64,000 nucleotides of DNA from Mesocentrotus franciscanus (lineage: Eukaryota > Echinodermata > Echinoidea > Camarodonta > Strongylocentrotidae): NCBI GenBank assembly GCA_037976565.1, contig CP137683.1:10764473-10828472 (forward strand), read 5' to 3'. Both the position numbers and the translations under genes were made by a program. A model generated the notes under the pieces. That model saw only the letters and a list, made by a program, of their open reading frames with translations. It did not search any database and was not told the DNA's origin. Positions within the stretch are counted from its first letter, which is position 1. Each line of letters starts with the position of its first letter. Of the stretch, positions 60,301-64,000 are shown piece by piece.

Positions 60301-63300
60301 TTATCGAAACATCAATATTGTCACCTAGCTGTAACTGATCATGTACATACTAGGCCTGGGATCGAATACTAAAATTACTATTAGAATATTCATGGGAAAG
60401 TACTCGAATGATTTGAATATTTACTTTCATGAAATATGAATAACAACAATTTATTTATTAATTCTCATATTAAATTTTGAGAACATAATCCAAGTCTACT
60501 GACCTAAAATGACCTTTGACCTTGACTTTGTGACCTGGAATTTGTGTCACATGATTTGTGATACTTGATAGCCCTTGGGTACAAGTTTCATGGAATTTGA
60601 ACAAACACTTTTGAAATTATGCTAAAATTTCAAAATCTTGATGTTGATGCCACAACAAAGTCTAAGTTTCCAGACCTGAAATGACATTTGACCTTTACTT
60701 TGTCACCTAAAAGACTAATAACATGATTGGTGATACTTGATAACCCTTATGTTCAAGTTTCATGGAATAGGAATGTATACTTTCAAAATTATGATAACAA
60801 TTAAAAAATCTTAGCCTGATGCCACAACATAGTTAAGTTTGTTGACCTGAAATGACCTTTGACCTTGACCTAGTGGGCTGAAATTCTACTCACATGATTG
60901 GGGATACTTGATAACCCTTTAGTCTAAGTTTCATTGAATAAGAACTTATACTTTCAAAATTATATTACAAATTCAAAAACTTAACCTCAGGTTAAGTTTT
61001 TGATGATGATGCCACAACATAGTCTAAGTTTGTTGACCTGAAATGACCTTTGACCTTGACTTTGTGACCTGAAATTTTCCTCACATGATTGGGGATACTT
61101 GATAACCCTTTAGTCCAAGTTTCATTTAATAGGACCTTATACTTTCAAAATTATATTAACAATTCAAAAACTTAACCTTAGGTTAAGTTTTGATGTTGAC
61201 GCCGCCACCGGCGGCGCCTATGTCTCGCATTTTGCTACGCAGGCGAGACAAAAATGGGAAAACTGATCTGATCAATTCCTGAATTCTCCCAACTACATGT
61301 ATATTACTACAATTTAATAACATTTTAGGTGAATGTAAATCGTAACAAAGCTATGAATTGGCTCTATATATCATTCCATTCAAAAATAGTTGGGAGAATT
61401 TACTGTTAGAAGGTGTTGACCAGTGACGCCTTCAAAGAAAACCATAAATATCTTTGTGATTTGAGAATTTTTTCAGGATTTTTTGCATGCTAGAGGGTTA
61501 GTACAATAGAAGGCAGTGAAAAAAATACACGGGGGCTCAGGGCGAATTTGCCCCCGAAATGCCCAAAAGAGCCCCCGAAAATCAGAAAAGAGCCCCTGTA
61601 AATTTGCATGGAGTTCAATGCAAAACAAATTTTAGAAGGTTATTTTTATGCAGGCAAGCTTGAAAAGTAGCCCCCGAAAAATAAATATTAATTTTTTCCC
61701 TGATAGAAGGAATATAATAAGTAACATTTCATACAAAAAATACGCAGTTTTTTCATCAACCTTCAACAATGTTACAGAGTCAATTTAAAATAACAGTGTA
61801 ATTAATCATTTTCCTCCCCTCATGTATGATCTACCCTAGACGAATTCCCGCTAATGCACATATAAACTATTGTAGCCAATTTAAATGAACACATAAACAT
61901 ATGGCGGAGTACAAGCTTATTTCAAATACATGTACATGTATTAACATGTATTCACTACTATTGTAGAATGTAGATATTAAAGCGGGACTGCACTACTTGC
62001 CCCCTCTATATAGCAAACAATGCCTAAGCGGTACCCATTGGAATCCCATTATTCCCTTTTTCCTGTGTTAAGTGAGAGCTGATTTGATGAGATTTATATA
62101 AACCACCTGTCAGTGACCATGCAGGAAGGTCTAATCCCTCCTGGCCAAACTAGTGTAGACAGGCTTTAAAGTGACAATGTTTACTTGTTTTTGTAAAGAG
62201 AAGATGCAGTCACATAATTATGTTGAAGTCACTGCAGATGACTTTCTTACATATGGGATATTTAACGTCCTATCCAAGGGACAGACAGGTTTGGCCTTAC
62301 CTGTGTCTGCCTGTATCTGGCGTTAGCAAAGCATGTGACGGGGTCCTGTAGGACAGCCAGGACGCTTCCACTCTCAACAACACCTTCCAGTGTCTGCACA
62401 CTGACCTGTCCTCCTTCACTGTGATAAACCTGTTACAAATGACAGTGAAAGTTGAACTATTCGGTTAGTCCTGGGCATAGCGTACTGAGAGAGACAGTTG
62501 TGATATGCTCACATAAACGCAATCAAAGGTCAATTCATGGAGCTCAAAATAGTTCCCTCCCATAGAGATTGTATGTGGGAGGGAACTATTCGGAGCTCCA
62601 TGAAGGCATGAACTGACCTTTGATTGTGTACATGTGCGCGTATGTGTCGCAACTACATGTATCTCTCTCAGTAGGCTACACTATGGTCCTGCATGGGCTC
62701 CATTTTACAAAACTTTTTATCAATAACAGTTTAAATTACCGTTATTATAACTTATAAGCTATTGAAATTGTTGCATTTGGTATATAGGATGTGAGCAAAT
62801 TTTTTAAAGAAATGTGACACTTGTTATTTAAAAATATTTGTGTAGGCCTACCGGTAGTCCCTGGGGGGTGTTTCACAAAGACCAAGATCGACTTTAAGTT
62901 GGACTTAACTATGGCAGGCCGTTCATGCCACTGTTTGCTTTCACCATTTACTGGCACTGGTCTCTCAAGGGACGTTTAAATCGTGGTCACAAATCTACAG
63001 AATTTACATTTTTTCATAGATCATTATTGAAGGAAAAAATATTATCTAAAGATCATTATTGAGAGACCAATCTTTGTGAAACACCCCCAGGACCATTAAC
63101 CTCTTTGAAATATTGCACAGCTCCCTGATTTAACCCACAGCAGTTTCAGGTTTCTTCAAAACATAAATCAGCTTTTCATCCTCAAGTTGGCAACAAATAT
63201 TTGTATTTCCCACTCTTTGTAACTCAGATTATTCTGGATCAAAAGATAACAATAAAATGTCAGTTGATAGCAAAAGGTGACAAATTGCCATGCAATCATA

Positions 63301-63553
63301 CCTTATATGTAAACAGGTACTCAATTTTTTACATAGCTTTAGGAAAGTAAATTATTTATAGTAAATTAAAAACCGTCAATAAATCAATAAATACCTTTGT
63401 GGTTGCCTGAGTAGTAAGCATGGCGCAGCAGTTATCCTTCACCCTGACCTGCACCTTAATTTTGTCACCAGAAACTATACCACCCCCATAATTAATGGAG
63501 TAGACCCACTGGCAATTGGAAGAGCTGGCATGAGTGGGAAGCATCAACTTCAC
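55863..63553 (-). CDS. ureD: UreD-type urease accessory protein, partial (N-terminus outside window)
   Basis: UreD (UreH) binds apo-urease and, with UreF and UreG, helps insert nickel into the active site (family knowledge). Six exons on the minus strand: 63553-63395, 62429-62301, 58560-58469, 57760-57562, 56997-56894 and 55940-55863. They encode about 253 residues; family members are about 270-300. Visible hallmarks: INYGGGIVSGDKIKVQVRVK, AMLTTQATTK|VYHSEGGQ, LQDPVTCFANARYRQTQ, VFMDWLTAGRIARGERWDF, YRDAISLES, RMGQYTVIASCVMVGRKF and the C-terminal VYSKAEEILSPVFPMLGG, NPFEDKH, stop. All junctions are GT-AG with agreeing phase, except that exon 57760-57562 seems to lack one base. Spliceosomal introns argue against bacterial contamination. 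The partner genes are not in the window. Confidence 0.9.
56720..56880. repeat. Dispersed repeat with telomere-like GGTTAGGTTTAGG words
   Basis: GGTTAGGTTTAGGGTCAGC is followed by ATATAGTGTTTGGTCCAGGG. The complementary combination occurs at 4270-4330 and 10230-10270, and other telomere-like words occur at 33505 and 40600-40660. A dispersed family, not a true telomere. Confidence 0.55.
56894..56997 (-). CDS. ureD: ureD exon (VKQNKNITVAVSPIEM)
   Basis: 104 nt, acceptor CCACAG|GTGTGA, donor ACATCA|GTGAGT. In the frame set by the last exon it reads VKQNKNITVAVSPIEMTVDG and VVVKFASTS. Confidence 0.85.
57367..57395. repeat. CT microsatellite in ureD intron
   Basis: Pure (CT)n. Confidence 0.95.
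57562..57760 (-). CDS. ureD: ureD exon with apparent 1-nt frameshift
   Basis: 199 nt, acceptor TTACAG|CTATTC, donor TTACG|GTAAGA. The entering frame gives YSSCNSVTYNGTLVYRDAIS and QRMGQYTVIASCVMVGRKFS. After GRKFSDVGK the conserved continuation (VLAKYGGMQDYG) is in another frame. One base is missing near the four-T run at 57597-57600 (plus strand). As given, the next exon reads GTG TGA, a premature stop. Confidence 0.8.
58190..58345 (-). repeat. Truncated tRNA-like SINE
   Basis: Shares ACCTGACTGCTAAGAA, CTCCTCTCCGAGGG, CCTTACCAAAGGGCACTA and TTGGTTTCGAAC with 9225-9716. The tRNA head beyond the B box is lost. Confidence 0.68.
58469..58560 (-). CDS. ureD: ureD exon with DWLTAGRIARGERW
   Basis: 92 nt, phase 0 to 2, acceptor GTGCAG|ACCTTT, donor ACCAG|GTATTG. 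Encodes TFDVSEDGNLVFMDWLTAGR and IARGERWDFT, the most conserved UreD segment. Confidence 0.93.
58692..58974. mobile_element. Foldback MITE, family A (complete)
   Basis: GGGGGGTGTTTCACAAAGAC at the left and GTCTTTGTGAAACACCCCCC at the right, with inner arms AACAGGCCGTTCGTGCCATT and its complement. In a ureD intron. Confidence 0.88.
59150..59335 (-). repeat. Partial family B MITE
   Basis: Complement of the 43960-44160 interior: CCCATATACATCTTTCTGTG, CCAGAACCTTGCAGTACAC and GCATGACCAGAACTGG. Confidence 0.75.
60490..61215. repeat. Four-unit tandem repeat with TGACCTTTGACCTTGAC cores
   Basis: Units of about 165-190 bp with cores at about 60510, 60680, 60850 and 61040. Each has GACCTGAAATGACCTTTGAC-like sequence, CACATGATT..GATACTTGATA and CAAGTTTCAT. 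The block ends in a CGCCGCCACCGGCGGCG hairpin and the GTCTCGCATTTTGC/GCAGGCGAGAC terminus at 61216-61252. Confidence 0.85.
61977..62169. mobile_element. TTAA MITE, family C
   Basis: TTAAAGCGGGACTGCACTAC at the left and TAGTGTAGACAGGCTTTAA at the right, with internal CTCCTGGCCAAAC. In a ureD intron. Confidence 0.83.
62301..62429 (-). CDS. ureD: ureD exon with DPVTCFANARYRQ
   Basis: 129 nt, phase 0, acceptor GTAACAG|GTTTAT, donor ACACAG|GTAAGG. Encodes VYHSEGGQVSVQTLEG and SGSVLAVLQDPVTCFANARY. The 5' edge and preceding intron are duplicated at 52983-53072. Confidence 0.92.
62483..62672. repeat. Foldback element next to a ureD exon
   Basis: The arms TACTGAGAGAGACAGTTG / CAACTACATGTATCTCTCTCAGTA pair, as do CAATCAAAGGTCA / TGACCTTTGATTG and GTTCCCTCCCA / TGGGAGGGAAC. 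The centre is near 62565. The homology with the ureD fragment at 52983 stops at the outer edge of this element. Confidence 0.75.
62695..62835. repeat. Diverged family D foldback repeat
   Basis: GGGCTCCATTTTACAAAACT, CTTATAAGCTATTGAAATTG and GCAAATTTTTTAAAG-type segments resemble 35692-35836. The right terminus is missing. Confidence 0.5.
62861..63090. mobile_element. Family A MITE with deleted right arm
   Basis: Full left arm (GGGGGGTGTTTCACAAAGAC, TTAAGTTGGACTTAACTATG), but only AATCTTTGTGAAACACCCCC at the right. The inner right arm is lost. Confidence 0.83.
63395..63553 (-). CDS. ureD: ureD exon (first in window)
   Basis: 159 nt, phase 0, acceptor CTGCAG|GTGAAG, donor ACAAAG|GTATTT. Encodes VKLMLPTHASSSNCQWVYSI, NYGGGIVSGDKIKVQVRVKD and LTTQATTK, the GGG and TTQ-TK motifs of UreD. 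One or more 5' exons lie beyond 64000. Confidence 0.9.
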
Positions 63554-63689
63554 CTGCAGGGGTGTACAGAAAATAACACAAAAACAAAATGTTACATATG
63601 AAGGATAGCTGTACAGCTGTATGGACTCAGAATCATCAACCGCATGCTGCAGTGGGGTTGGAGATCAAGGCAGCGTTTCACGAAACAAT

Positions 63690-64000
63690 CAGACCTCATA
63701 ACCCTAAAATCGAATCAGTTCATTGGTTCTGCAAATACATTTACATCTCTTGAGTTTAATGGTAATCTGTCTATCGGTTCTCAAGATAATGCAATCACAA
63801 GCTATTTTTTAATACATAATAAGCCCGACTTTTGACCTTTGACCTCATGACCCTAAAATTTAATCAGTTCATTGGCTCTGCAAGATACATACATGTTTTG
63901 AGTTTGATGGTAATCTGTCCACCGGTTCTAATGATAGTGTGATCACAAGTTGTTTTTGCATACATAATGAGCCCTGTGACCTTTAACCTTGTGACCCCAA
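63690..64000. repeat. Two-copy tandem repeat, about 140 bp, running off the edge
   Basis: CATAACCCTAAAATCGAATC and CATGACCCTAAAATTTAATC start units that share CAGTTCATTGG, GAGTTT.ATGGTAATCTGTC and AATCACAAG/GATCACAAG. Linked by TTTTGACCTTTGACCTCATG. Confidence 0.78.

Noticed and set aside
62483..62672. Possible microRNA hairpin
   Set aside because: The arms are too long and repeat-like, the outer sequence behaves as a transposon terminus, and no conserved seed can be argued from sequence alone.

Overview
This is a eukaryotic nuclear window: AT-rich, intron-rich, and packed with foldback/MITE elements, tRNA-derived SINEs, non-LTR remnants and microsatellites. The gene content (animal ABCB6 and DDX23 orthologues with metazoan-style exon structure, plus an intron-bearing urease accessory gene) and the repeat style suggest a marine invertebrate deuterostome. 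An echinoderm such as a sea urchin is my best guess, but that is an inference and not proven by the sequence.

Three protein-coding genes can be assembled exon by exon from protein similarity, GT-AG junctions and matching phases. (1) ABCB6, minus strand, start codon at 16289, runs off the left edge. Eleven exons encode about 537 residues: the N-terminal TMD0 and the ABC transmembrane domain. The nucleotide-binding domain lies outside the window. (2) DDX23/PRP28, plus strand, 31302-44737. The complete coding region has 13 coding exons and 789 residues: an RD-rich N-terminus and a full DEAD-box helicase core. (3) A UreD-type urease accessory gene, minus strand, 63553-55863. Six exons cover all but the N-terminus. 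One exon appears to carry a 1-nt frameshift.

ABCB6 and DDX23 are divergent, separated by about 15 kb (16.3-31.3 kb). DDX23 and ureD are convergent, with about 11 kb between them. Both gaps and most introns are filled with repeats. The left gap holds a large imperfect palindrome just upstream of ABCB6 (16.7-18.1 kb), a GC-rich tandem array (19.4-19.9 kb), a non-LTR remnant with an AAG microsatellite (22.8-23.9 kb), and an approximately 430-bp-unit array that switches orientation (25.5-28.3 kb). The right gap holds a roughly 935-bp tandem array built from MITE, SINE-like and minisatellite parts (45.8-49.1 kb), and a displaced fragment of the ureD gene joined to a piece of hAT-like transposon (53.0-53.4 kb).

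The most notable observations are: partial tandem duplication of the DDX23 exon that completes the DEAD motif; a urease accessory gene with spliceosomal introns in an animal-like genome; its putative frameshift; its displaced inverted fragment; and several nested transposon insertions whose target duplications or empty sites can be read within the same window. I saw no prokaryotic-type system, CRISPR array or rRNA, and no intact tRNA gene.
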